Positions 1-5,389 of a DNA stretch of 13,149 nucleotides are shown one piece after another (position 1 is the stretch's first letter; each line of letters begins with the position of its first letter). Where the stretch lies: contig JACRBO010000070.1 of NCBI GenBank assembly GCA_016219235.1, positions 1-13,149 of the forward strand, in the 5' to 3' direction. Source of the stretch: Chloroflexota bacterium. Lineage in GTDB: Bacteria; Chloroflexota; Anaerolineae; Fen-1058. A program made the position numbers and the translations under genes. Below the pieces are notes generated by a model. It did not search any database and was not told the origin of the DNA. It saw only the letters and a list, made by a program, of their open reading frames with translations.

Positions 1-46
1 CGATGTCTGCACCGATAGTTGGATCCGGGCGCAGAGCAGGCCGTGC

Positions 47-1276
47 TCAGTTGGCCTCGGTAGGGCCATCGGTGATCGACCCACCCGCCGCGTGCTCGAA
101 ACCCCCCAGTCCCTCACGCGCAATGCGCCACAGGTCCAGCACGATCGGCGCCAGTGAGGCAGCCCAGAACGCATAGGCAATGGCATGCAGTGTTGGCTGC
201 GCATCGCCGGCGAAGATGCTGGCCCAGAGGAGGACGCCACCCGCGTGGACGGTTATCAGGCTGAACCAGTTGCCGCCCAGCCGGGCGGCGCGATCGGGCA
301 GGAAGAAGCGCGCGAACAGGTACGGTACCAGCGCATAACCGAATTGCAGCACCCAGCCATAAATCAATGCCTGTGGCGCGTTTTGCTCGATGCCGGCGCC
401 GGGGAAGCCCGGCACTTTAAGGATGATCAGCGGGGCGACTAACACCGGCGCAATGATCCACACGTAGCCGGTGATGATGTGCCAGAAACCCGGCGACCAC
501 TTCCGGCGGTCGGCCCACACCGGCTTGATCACGTTCAGCAGGAGCCAGCCGGTCGCGCTGAGGTGCAGCACAATGCCGGGCACCGAAAAGGCCTCGTTTT
601 TCAGCCAGGGGCCGAGTACCAGCAGAAACGCGCCTGACGTCATCATCCAAAAGATCGGCTTGATGGAGCGCGGCCAGGCCAACGGGCGCTTCGTGAAGCT
701 CGACGACAGGTCGACCAGCAGTCCGGCGAAGACCAGCGACATGAAGCCCCAGTTATTGGCGTGGATGTGGACCTCGATAGGCACCGCGATACGCAGCGCC
801 GCGCCCCAACCTAGCCACAGGCCGGTGCCGACGATGATGCCCAGCAGCAAATAGCTTAAACCGGCCAGATAGAACCTGCGTCCGGTCAAAGTCGAAGTGG
901 GCGTCGTTTTGCGCAGGTAGTTCAATTGCGCGATCAACAGCGTCGCCGCGATGAAGACCAGGGTGCCGCCGGTGAAGATGAGCACGGCGTTAACCAGCGG
1001 GATGCCGATCAACAGGATGAGCAAGCCCGCGTTGAGCGTCAACCAGATATCCCAGCGCGTTTTGGGTCGCGGCTGACCGGCGCGATCCGCGACCAGACCC
1101 GGCAGTACCGCAAAGATGACCTCGGTCAGCGTGCCGAGCGTAATCAGGTGTACGCGCAGCCAGCGCAGGCCGTTGAACCAGGGCAGGACGTTCAGGCCCG
1201 CCAGCGACGAGTCCAGTGCGGCCAACACGGCCAATGCGATATACAGCAGCGTCATCAGCAGGTACGGGTTGAACAT
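47..1276 (-). CDS. Polytopic histidine-containing membrane protein (NnrS-like or heme-copper oxidase I-like)
   Basis: A 409-residue integral membrane protein with about 11-12 hydrophobic segments and almost no soluble domain. Histidines sit within or at the ends of helices: His43 (RVHLITLGT), His170 and His172 (EVHIHANNWGF), His238 (VLHLSATGW), His266 (FWHIITGY), His344 (TVHAGG) and His364. The HxH...NNWGF segment and the spacing recall heme-binding membrane proteins such as NnrS or degenerate heme-copper oxidase subunit I, but I cannot assign a family. I chose the ATG at 1276 because AAGGAA lies just upstream in the mRNA. The longer reading from 1333 would overlap the preceding gene. It is the last gene of the minus-strand redox cluster, 46 bases after the DUF1858-like gene. 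A role in heme or NO/O2-linked electron transfer is inference from the histidines and the neighbours. Confidence 0.75.
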   Translation of the reverse strand: MFNPYLLMTLLYIALAVLAALDSSLAGLNVLPWFNGLRWLRVHLITLGTLTEVIFAVLPGLVADRAGQPRPKTRWDIWLTLNAGLLILLIGIPLVNAVLIFTGGTLVFIAATLLIAQLNYLRKTTPTSTLTGRRFYLAGLSYLLLGIIVGTGLWLGWGAALRIAVPIEVHIHANNWGFMSLVFAGLLVDLSSSFTKRPLAWPRSIKPIFWMMTSGAFLLVLGPWLKNEAFSVPGIVLHLSATGWLLLNVIKPVWADRRKWSPGFWHIITGYVWIIAPVLVAPLIILKVPGFPGAGIEQNAPQALIYGWVLQFGYALVPYLFARFFLPDRAARLGGNWFSLITVHAGGVLLWASIFAGDAQPTLHAIAYAFWAASLAPIVLDLWRIAREGLGGFEHAAGGSITDGPTEAN

Positions 1277-1322
1277 GACACGGTTCCTTGTTGTTTTATG
1301 AAGCAACAGTCGTGCGATTTCA

Positions 1323-1553
1323 CTATGGAGCACACTCGTTTTTGGCTACAACCGCTCGCCGCAATGTCCCTAGAAACTTGTCCAACGGCACGCGGTGAAT
1401 CCGCGCCGCCCATTCAACGGTGAGCGCCTTCGCGATGAACAATCGCAACGAGTAGCCGCCCACCCGCTTGATGCCAAAGACTTCCATGACTTCGGCAATG
1501 TCGCCGTACTCTGTCAGAAGGTCGGATATCCGAGTATCTTTGGTGATCTGCAT
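1323..1553 (-). CDS. DUF1858-like small protein lacking the usual cysteines
   Basis: A 76-residue soluble protein. Its opening (MQITKDTRISDLLTEYGDIAEVM, split as MQITKDTRIS and DLLTEYGDIAEVM) and the later VFGIK...LTVEWAARI...LDKFLGTL follow the DUF1858 pattern: 'T.I..ll..yP....vf...Gi', then a helix and 'l..lL..L'. Family members usually carry a C-x-x-C or C-x-C after the 'Gi' turn and are associated with hybrid-cluster or Fe-S repair proteins. Here that place reads GIKRVGGYS, and the only cysteine (Cys74) is at the C-terminal end. The ATG at 1553 has a weak purine-rich leader (GAGAGTAAGAG). The gene lies 104 bases downstream of the cytochrome c gene and 46 bases before the membrane protein. 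It may be a structural or sensory partner rather than a redox-active one. The family call is from memory of the pattern. Confidence 0.6.
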   Translation of the reverse strand: MQITKDTRISDLLTEYGDIAEVMEVFGIKRVGGYSLRLFIAKALTVEWAARIHRVPLDKFLGTLRRAVVAKNECAP

Positions 1554-1657
1554 AATCTCTTACTCTCAATGGTGCCAGGCACTGCTCCAGCCATCTCGCC
1601 CGAGGCACAACCATCTGCTGCGTTGAAGAGGGAAACGCTGCTTTTACCCTGGAAAAG

Positions 1658-2440
1658 CTATGGCAGTAACCCGGCTTCGTGCAGCCGATTGTGGATGTCT
1701 GTGAAAGCGTCGGCCTGGGCCTGCGCGATCGTTCCGGCCGTGACCAGTTCAGCCAGCATCACCGTCTGCCGTTCAACCGGGTTGCCGGTGCCGGGCGCGG
1801 GCTGATTGGCCGCCAGGTGGTTGTCCAGCGCCGCGTGAACTACGGTGAAGGTATCGGCCTCGTCGCGCGTGATAACGCCCTGCGCGACGGCTTGCGCCAG
1901 CGCCTCGGTGCGCAGCGCGACTTCTGCCTGTGGATCGAAAGCGGCGCCACCCACCGCTCGTTCTGGCGCGACTTGACCTGTGCCGAGCGCGCGCACGTAG
2001 TTGATCACATCCCAACGAGCCGGCTCATCCAACGTGCCTTTCCAGGGGAGCATGGCCGTTTGGAACGCGACACCACCTTCGCTGATGCGCCAGAAAAGAT
2101 AATCGTCGCCCATCATCTGACTGGTGTGAGCCACCGGCACGGGCGCGGGGTCAAGCGCTGCGCCCGCCGGGCCGTCGCCCATGCCGCCATCGCCGTGACA
2201 GGTGGCGCAGTAGGCGGCGTAGACCGTCGCGCCGCGCGCCAGCGAGTCTGCATCAGCGGCGATGGGATTGACCAGCCCCGAATATGCAGTTGGAATCGGC
2301 GCACTATGACGCTGCATCATTCCGGCCCCCATGCCTGGGCCGTGACCACTTGCCGACAGGGTTGAGGTTTGAGCAGTCGGGGTGCTGCACGCTGCCAATG
2401 CGAACGCCAACACCAGCCCGAGTAGAGTAATCCGTTTCAT
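1658..2440 (-). CDS. Lipoprotein c-type cytochrome with C-terminal helical duplication
   Basis: A 260-residue exported monoheme cytochrome c. Residues 1-18 are a lipoprotein signal: KR, a hydrophobic core and the lipobox LAAC with Cys18, so the mature protein is probably anchored to the outer face of the membrane. A low-complexity Gly/Met/His linker (about 30-46) follows. The heme motif is CATCH (Cys78, Cys81, His82) followed by GDGGMGDGPAG, and Met130 in AMLPWKG is the likely distal ligand. RWDVINYVRAL is the usual final helix of the fold. Residues about 165-260 are extra: two related helical segments (VITRDEADTF...VHAALDNHL and TIAQAQADAF...IHNRLHEAG). The ATG at 2440 is chosen because the signal peptide starts there; reading further upstream adds 58 unlikely residues. 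It lies 94 bases after the DUF2892 gene and probably passes electrons to or from the neighbouring membrane components. Confidence 0.88.
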   Translation of the reverse strand: MKRITLLGLVLAFALAACSTPTAQTSTLSASGHGPGMGAGMMQRHSAPIPTAYSGLVNPIAADADSLARGATVYAAYCATCHGDGGMGDGPAGAALDPAPVPVAHTSQMMGDDYLFWRISEGGVAFQTAMLPWKGTLDEPARWDVINYVRALGTGQVAPERAVGGAAFDPQAEVALRTEALAQAVAQGVITRDEADTFTVVHAALDNHLAANQPAPGTGNPVERQTVMLAELVTAGTIAQAQADAFTDIHNRLHEAGLLP

Positions 2441-2534
2441 GGTGTATCTCACAATATGGGGGCGTGGGCTACGGCGCGAACGGCCGCTCGCCCGCGCCAT
2501 AAGTAAAGCCTTGAGTCTGTCCACAACAGCCGAC

Positions 2535-2768
2535 CTATTTGCCGGCCAGTTTCTTGCGCGCTTCCGCGCCCCAGAAGGGATAGCCCAGCGCGGCCCCGAC
2601 GAGGCAGTAGTCAAACATGCCGCCTGCGATGGGGATGAGCGCCACCACGGCCATGATCGTGCCCGGCGTACCTTGCACGACCAGCAGCCCCAAACTCAGA
2701 ATGACGAGGCCCAACACGATGCGCGCACCGCGCCCCATTCCACTGGTCATGAACTTGACGAATTGCAT
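2535..2768 (-). CDS. DUF2892 (YgaP-type) small membrane protein
   Basis: A 77-residue protein with two transmembrane helices (about 17-33 and 37-58). The segment GARIVLGLVILSLGLLVV, the second helix ending in GGMFDYCLVGAALGYPFWG and the short basic tail match the DUF2892/YgaP transmembrane domain, which usually ends in F-C-P-x-Y...G-x-x-T. Here the usual FCPLY is FDYCL, so one cysteine (Cys55) is kept but shifted. The start is secure: AAGGAGACCACA precedes the ATG. These proteins often accompany rhodanese, sulfur-transfer or stress redox genes, and their biochemical role is not well defined. It sits between the cupin gene and the cytochrome c lipoprotein on the same strand. Confidence 0.8.
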   Translation of the reverse strand: MQFVKFMTSGMGRGARIVLGLVILSLGLLVVQGTPGTIMAVVALIPIAGGMFDYCLVGAALGYPFWGAEARKKLAGK

Positions 2769-2822
2769 TGTGGTCTCCTTGTCTGTATTGCCTCGCGTTA
2801 CATTGAAAAGGCGTGGCTCATA

Positions 2823-3131
2823 TCAGGTCGTCCGCGCGGCCAAAAAGGCCAGTCGCGTTTCGGCTTCCACCCCGCGCTTCGCGCCCGCGGGCGTAATTAC
2901 TATCGCTCCCGGCTGGATTGTGAAGCGTTCATCCTCGACCGTCATTCAGCCCGTGCCTTCGAGGAAGTAGTACATCGCCAGCCCTTCTGGATGGTGCGGT
3001 ATCTGTTGTCCCGCTTCAAGGCCGCCCAGAATTACTTTGAGTTTGTCCAGCTCCGCCAGAATTTGCGGCTGCGGACCAGCGGCCGAAAAGACGGCTTTCG
3101 CTTTCCAGTCGGGGTACACTATCGGTGTCAT
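2823..3131 (-). pseudogene. Small cupin gene interrupted by an in-frame TGA
   Basis: Read through position 2948-2946, this frame gives one complete small cupin of 102 residues. The first 61 residues carry cupin motif 1 (GLEAGQQIPHHPEG..MYYFLEGTG). An in-frame TGA follows, then at once an ATG and 40 further residues with cupin motif 2 (FTIQPGAIVITPAGAKRG) and the final strand (RLAFLAARTT). Homology-like sequence on both sides in the same frame shows that the stop falls inside one domain, in the turn after 'LEGTG'. The gene start overlaps the ferredoxin stop as ATGA, so the pair is probably translationally coupled. The simplest reading is a nonsense change or sequencing error. Reinitiation at the abutting ATG, giving two halves that assemble, is possible. 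Motif 1 keeps a His-His pair, while motif 2 lacks the usual metal-binding histidine. Confidence 0.75.
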
Positions 3132-3382
3132 TCAATCCTCCGGTCGATGTTCGACACAAGCATGATCTGAAAGGGGCGTGTGATCGCTTGCGCCGGGCAG
3201 ATGCGCTCACAGTAGCCGCTGTATTCACATGCCTCCGGGCGGGTGACGACGGCCAGTAGGCCGACCAGCGCCAGTGCTCCAGTCGGGCAGGCTTTCACAC
3301 ACAAACCGCAGCCATCGCACAAGTCAGGAGCAATGATCGGTACGGGCCGACCGACCTGCGCCGGCTGTTCAATTACTCCCAT
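3128..3382 (-). CDS. Two-cluster 4Fe-4S ferredoxin with Cys-to-Ser change in the second motif
   Basis: An 84-residue cytoplasmic ferredoxin. The first cluster motif is complete: Cys22, Cys25, Cys28, Cys32-Pro (CDGCGLCVKACPTGAL). The second reads CEYSGYCERICPAQAI. It has Cys52, Cys58 and Cys62-Pro, but the second position of the C-x2-C-x2-C-x3-CP pattern is Ser55. This cluster may therefore be 3Fe-4S, be Ser-ligated or be lost. A short hydrophobic tail (FQIMLV) follows. The ATG at 3382 has GAGG about 7 bases upstream. It is the first gene after the intergenic terminator hairpin, its stop overlaps the cupin start by 4 bases, and it probably feeds or drains electrons for the module downstream. 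Confidence 0.88.
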   Translation of the reverse strand: MGVIEQPAQVGRPVPIIAPDLCDGCGLCVKACPTGALALVGLLAVVTRPEACEYSGYCERICPAQAITRPFQIMLVSNIDRRIE

Positions 3383-3404
3383 TCCATGCCTCGCCCGGAA
3401 AAAG

Positions 3405-3449
3405 CGCCTCGCTCAAGTGATGGCTGAAGCATATCACTTGAGCGAGGCG
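3405..3449 (-). terminator. Intrinsic terminator or attenuator between the Crp-type gene and the ferredoxin
   Basis: A perfect 17-bp inverted repeat (CGCCTCGCTCAAGTGAT with its complement) encloses an 11-base loop. In the minus-strand transcript the stem is followed directly by CTTTTT, the classic intrinsic-terminator layout. It lies downstream of the Crp/Fnr-type gene (stop at 3487) and only about 22 bases before the ferredoxin ATG. It can end the regulator transcript or act as a conditional attenuator for the redox operon. Confidence 0.8.
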
Positions 3450-3456
3450 TTGTCGC
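3428..3456 (-). promoter_or_regulatory. Candidate promoter of the ferredoxin operon
   Basis: On the minus strand an extended -10 (TGA-TATGCT, hexamer 3433-3428) is preceded 17 bases upstream by GCGACA (3456-3451), a 4/6 match to TTGACA. The -10 lies in the loop of the terminator hairpin, so a transcript starting near 3421 would contain only the descending arm and escape termination. This is prediction by eye. Confidence 0.4.
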
Positions 3457-3469
3457 CGACTTAAGTCGG
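3456..3469. promoter_or_regulatory. 14-bp palindrome, candidate Crp/Fnr-type operator
   Basis: CCGACTTAAGTCGG is a perfect palindrome with the geometry of Crp/Fnr-family sites: two 5-bp half-sites around a 4-bp centre, as in TTGAT-N4-ATCAA. Its centre is 41.5 bases upstream of the start predicted from the adjacent TATGCT, the class II activator position. The half-site CCGAC differs from that of Fnr, so binding by the neighbouring regulator is inference. Confidence 0.45.
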
Positions 3470-3486
3470 ATCGGGCGGAATTCGAT

Positions 3487-4167
3487 CTACGCCGTCAACT
3501 TCTCCAGCGCGGCCCGGTCACGAATGTGGATTTCGTGCCGGTGGACTTCAATGGCGCCCTCGCTTTCTAGACCGCGCAGAGCGCGCTGGACGACATCGGG
3601 GACCGTCCCGAGACGGCCGGCCAGTTCGGTCTGCGTGTACCAGCGCGGTCGATGCAGCACATCACCGGTCGCGTCTTCGAGCAGCAACCGGGCCAATCGG
3701 GCTGTCACGGGCCGCAGCGACAGATCCGCCACCAGCGCCACCAGATCGATCACCCGATCGGCCATATTGGCGATCACGTGCCGGGCAAAGTCGGGTCGGG
3801 TGCGCAGCAGATCGAGCACCGCCTCGCGGCGCAAGAGCCAGATGCCGGTCGGTTCCAGCGCGATGGCCGTGGCCGGGTTGGGGCGATCGGCAAACACGCC
3901 GATCTCGTTGAAGGTTTCGCCCGGCCCGATAAAGCGCAGCGCCTGTTCGCGGCCCTCGGCGGAGGTCTTCATCACCTTGAGCCAGCCCGTGTGCAGCACA
4001 TACAGCCCCGACGACGATTCGCCTTCGACAAAGACGACTTCACCGGTGGTGTATTCGCGCCAGAGCGCGTCGCGCGCCAAAGATTCGAGCGTCGGCTGAT
4101 CGAGCGTTTTCAGGAACGCGATCGCGCGCAATTGTTGCAGTAGGCTGGACACACGTGGGTTGGGCAT
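3487..4167 (-). CDS. Crp/Fnr-family transcriptional regulator
   Basis: A 226-residue cytoplasmic transcription factor. The N-terminal half is a cyclic-nucleotide-binding-type beta barrel (LESLARDALWREYTTGEVVF, then EGESSSGLYVLHTGWLKVMK, then IGPGETFNEIGVFADRPNPATAIA). The long dimerisation helix follows (FARHVIANMADRVIDLVALVADL). The C-terminal winged helix includes TQTELAGRLGTVPDVVQRALRGLESEGAIEV, with VPDVVQRALRGL as the recognition helix. There is no N-terminal cysteine cluster, so it is not an Fnr-type O2 sensor. NO- or heme-sensing Dnr-like or redox-independent types fit better, which is inference. I prefer the ATG at 4167; an in-frame GTG at 4185 adds six residues. Neither has a clear ribosome site. 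It is directly upstream of the ferredoxin operon on the same strand, separated by a palindrome and a terminator, which suggests that it controls that operon. Confidence 0.88.
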   Translation of the reverse strand: MPNPRVSSLLQQLRAIAFLKTLDQPTLESLARDALWREYTTGEVVFVEGESSSGLYVLHTGWLKVMKTSAEGREQALRFIGPGETFNEIGVFADRPNPATAIALEPTGIWLLRREAVLDLLRTRPDFARHVIANMADRVIDLVALVADLSLRPVTARLARLLLEDATGDVLHRPRWYTQTELAGRLGTVPDVVQRALRGLESEGAIEVHRHEIHIRDRAALEKLTA

Positions 4168-4185
4168 GACTGGCTGATCGTGCAC

Positions 4186-4396
4186 ACATCGGCTTAAGAC
4201 TGCCGAGCATTGTAGCGTAAGGCCATCTCAAAAACAAGGCGTAGCCTGCGCTGTTGCCGGTGGGCCAGCACGAACTGGTCCTCAGCGTGCAAGATGACGA
4301 AGGGTATTGGTCCATGCCAATCAGCCAGACCGTGATCGTTGCGGTCAGCGCGCGCGCCTCTTTCTGCCCTTAATCATGAGATGATGGCCCCGTTCG
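4186..4396. other. Intergenic region between the Crp-type gene and the hsdM remnant
   Basis: No intact gene lies here. The stretch holds the upstream region of the divergently read regulator and a short plus-strand protein remnant (4245-4373). I found no clear promoter for the regulator and no RNA gene. Confidence 0.5.
4245..4373 (+). pseudogene. C-terminal remnant of an Ig-like secreted protein
   Basis: An open stretch of 42 codons after a TAG reads ...PVGQHELVLSVQDD, EGYWSMPISQTVIVAV and ends in TAA. The pattern 'G.H.l.lsVqD..G.wS.p.s.t..V' is that of the last strands of PKD/Ig-like extracellular repeats common in secreted proteins. No start codon other than an internal GTG exists, and no N-terminal part is present, so this is probably the 3' end of a lost gene. 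Assignment is by pattern only. Confidence 0.35.
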
Positions 4397-4426
4397 TTGC
4401 GGCCAGCGAATCGGTTGTGATATACT
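4397..4426 (+). promoter_or_regulatory. Candidate promoter upstream of the hsdM remnant
   Basis: TTGCGG (4397-4402) and TATACT (4421-4426) are separated by 18 bases and face the R-M remnant. This would be the promoter of the former type I R-M operon and could now drive the metallopeptidase gene. Confidence 0.4.
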
Positions 4427-4533
4427 CCCCGCGCCAATGAAATCGCTCCGCGCTGTCCCCACAGCCGGCGCGAAGACTAACGGTGTTAAAGCCGCAGTTT
4501 TTCCAGAGACCCCATACGACACAGGGAGCCACG

Positions 4534-4773
4534 TTGCCCCGTTCTGCCAAACCCAAAGCAGTGAAGCCACACAAGAAGAAGAGCGCGATAGCCGCGAAAG
4601 CCGCGCCGCCGATTTTGCCCGTCAGCTCACCGGAAGACGTGACGCTCGATCTGCCGGCGATGGAGCAGTGGCTGTGGGATGCCGCTTGCAAGATTCGCGG
4701 CGCGACGGATGCGCCGAAGTACAAGGACTTCATCCTGCCGCTGGTGTTCTACAAGCGCCTGTCGGATGTGTAG
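4534..4773 (+). pseudogene. hsdM: N-terminal remnant of a type I R-M methyltransferase subunit (HsdM)
   Basis: From a TTG at 4534, preceded by GGGAG, the frame gives 79 residues: a Lys/Ala/Pro-rich leader and then [18 protein letters not shown] and [17 protein letters not shown]. That is the start of the HsdM N-terminal helical domain, which normally continues 'F.D...' into several hundred residues of N6-adenine methyltransferase. A TAG follows directly after RLSDV. None of the methylase motifs (NPPF and others) is present, so the product cannot methylate DNA. Together with the putative HsdR tail and the DUF45 gene immediately downstream, this marks the 5' edge of a deleted type I R-M operon. 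Confidence 0.75.
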
Positions 4774-4805
4774 ACGCAATCCTCGGCCTGCAGCGGGTGG
4801 CTTAG
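4770..4805 (+). pseudogene. hsdR: Possible C-terminal tail of a lost upstream gene (HsdR?)
   Basis: Right after the hsdM break, a different frame reads DAILGLQRVA and stops at TAG 4803-4805, four bases before the metallopeptidase ATG. A deletion joining the front of hsdM to the end of the last R-M gene would leave exactly this arrangement. The fragment is too short for a firm family call. Confidence 0.25.
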
Positions 4806-4809
4806 CTGC

Positions 4810-5160
4810 ATGGTGACGCGACAAGCGCGGCGCACCAAACCGCACGTGAAGCCAGCCGACCTGCGCTGGATCGTGCAGGATTGGGCCGCGCGCATGGATG
4901 TGAAGATGCCGCACGTCTACGTGCGCGCGATGCGGCGCAAGTGGGCGTCGATGAGCACCGCCGGCCGCCTTACCCTCAACGCGACGCTCTGCACTCTGCC
5001 GCGCGACCTGATCGATCTGGTGGTCGTGCATGAGTTGGTGCACTTGCTCACGCCGCATCATGGCCGGCTGTTCAAAAGTTATCTGTATGCCTACCTGCCG
5101 GACTGGGAGAAGCGGGAGGAAAGGTTGAGGAAGAGAGAGATGAGAGGACAAGCAACTTAA
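4810..5160 (+). CDS. YgjP/DUF45-type zinc metallopeptidase
   Basis: A 116-residue soluble protein with a complete metallopeptidase core. It contains the zinc motif HELVH (His74, Glu75, His78) and then TPHHGRLF with the third ligand, probably His84. The preceding MRRKWASMSTAGRLTLNATL and LPRDLIDLVVV match the 'kWGScs..g.i.lN..L...p...idyVvvHEl.Hl...nHg..F' pattern of YgjP/DUF45 proteins. The usual cysteine in 'GSC' is Met48. Members of this family are frequent last genes of type I R-M operons, where their role is not established. Here the gene directly follows the hsdM remnant and the putative tail, so it appears to be the surviving 3' member. It is shorter than free-standing YgjP. The ATG at 4810 has only a weak GGTGG leader. 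Confidence 0.85.
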   Translation: MVTRQARRTKPHVKPADLRWIVQDWAARMDVKMPHVYVRAMRRKWASMSTAGRLTLNATLCTLPRDLIDLVVVHELVHLLTPHHGRLFKSYLYAYLPDWEKREERLRKREMRGQAT

Positions 5161-5174
5161 GAGCCTGACACAGA

Positions 5175-5205
5175 TACGGACCGGTAGATGATCTACCGGC
5201 CCGTA
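5175..5205 (+). terminator. Hairpin between the metallopeptidase and yitJ
   Basis: The stem TACGG-a-CCGGTAGA, loop TGA and the complementary TCTACCGG-c-CCGTA give 13 paired bases with one mismatch, followed by TTGCTTCT. It lies 15 bases after the metallopeptidase stop and before the convergent yitJ end, so termination of the plus-strand transcript is likely although the T-run is weak. Confidence 0.6.
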
Positions 5206-5271
5206 TTGCTTCTATCGCCCCCTGTGGCGATATTTTGGAGTGGCCTCGAACCAGCCTCCCGTTAACACGGC

Positions 5272-5366
5272 CCAGCGGAAAACCTCATGCTTTTTCGGAA
5301 AGATCATCCTTTTCCAGCAGAAATCCGTGCAACTCCAGCGGAAACAGCGCCTCATTCCAGCGGAAA
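5272..5366. repeat. Helically phased CCAGCGGAAA direct repeats
   Basis: The decamer CCAGCGGAAA or a close variant begins at 5272, 5314 (CCAGCAGAAA), 5335 and 5357, with a degenerate copy (TTTTCGGAAA) near 5292. The spacing is 21-22 bases, two helical turns. Several copies read TTCCAGCGGAA, with short TTCC/GGAA dyad symmetry. The array is intergenic, just beyond the 3' end of yitJ. Confidence 0.6.
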
Positions 5367-5389
5367 GTCTGCGCCTACAGGATTACGCA

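Noticed and set aside
926..1423. A 165-codon plus-strand frame.
   Set aside because: It is a shadow opposite the membrane protein and DUF1858-like genes, with low-complexity Gln/Arg/Asp composition.
1679..2365. A 228-codon plus-strand frame.
   Set aside because: It is antisense to the cytochrome c gene, whose CATCH motif and signal peptide are decisive.
2946..2948. Selenocysteine insertion at the cupin TGA.
   Set aside because: The position is a surface turn after the cupin motif and not a redox site, and I see no convincing stem-loop just downstream; a nonsense change, an error or reinitiation is simpler.
3405..3449. The hairpin arms (GTGAT...ATCAC) as a classic Crp operator.
   Set aside because: The TGA/TCA halves are separated far more widely than the 6-bp spacer of Crp sites; the hairpin plus T-run is better explained as a terminator.
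5272..5366. The CCAGCGGAAA array as a CRISPR.
   Set aside because: A 10-base repeat with 11-12 base gaps is far below CRISPR dimensions.
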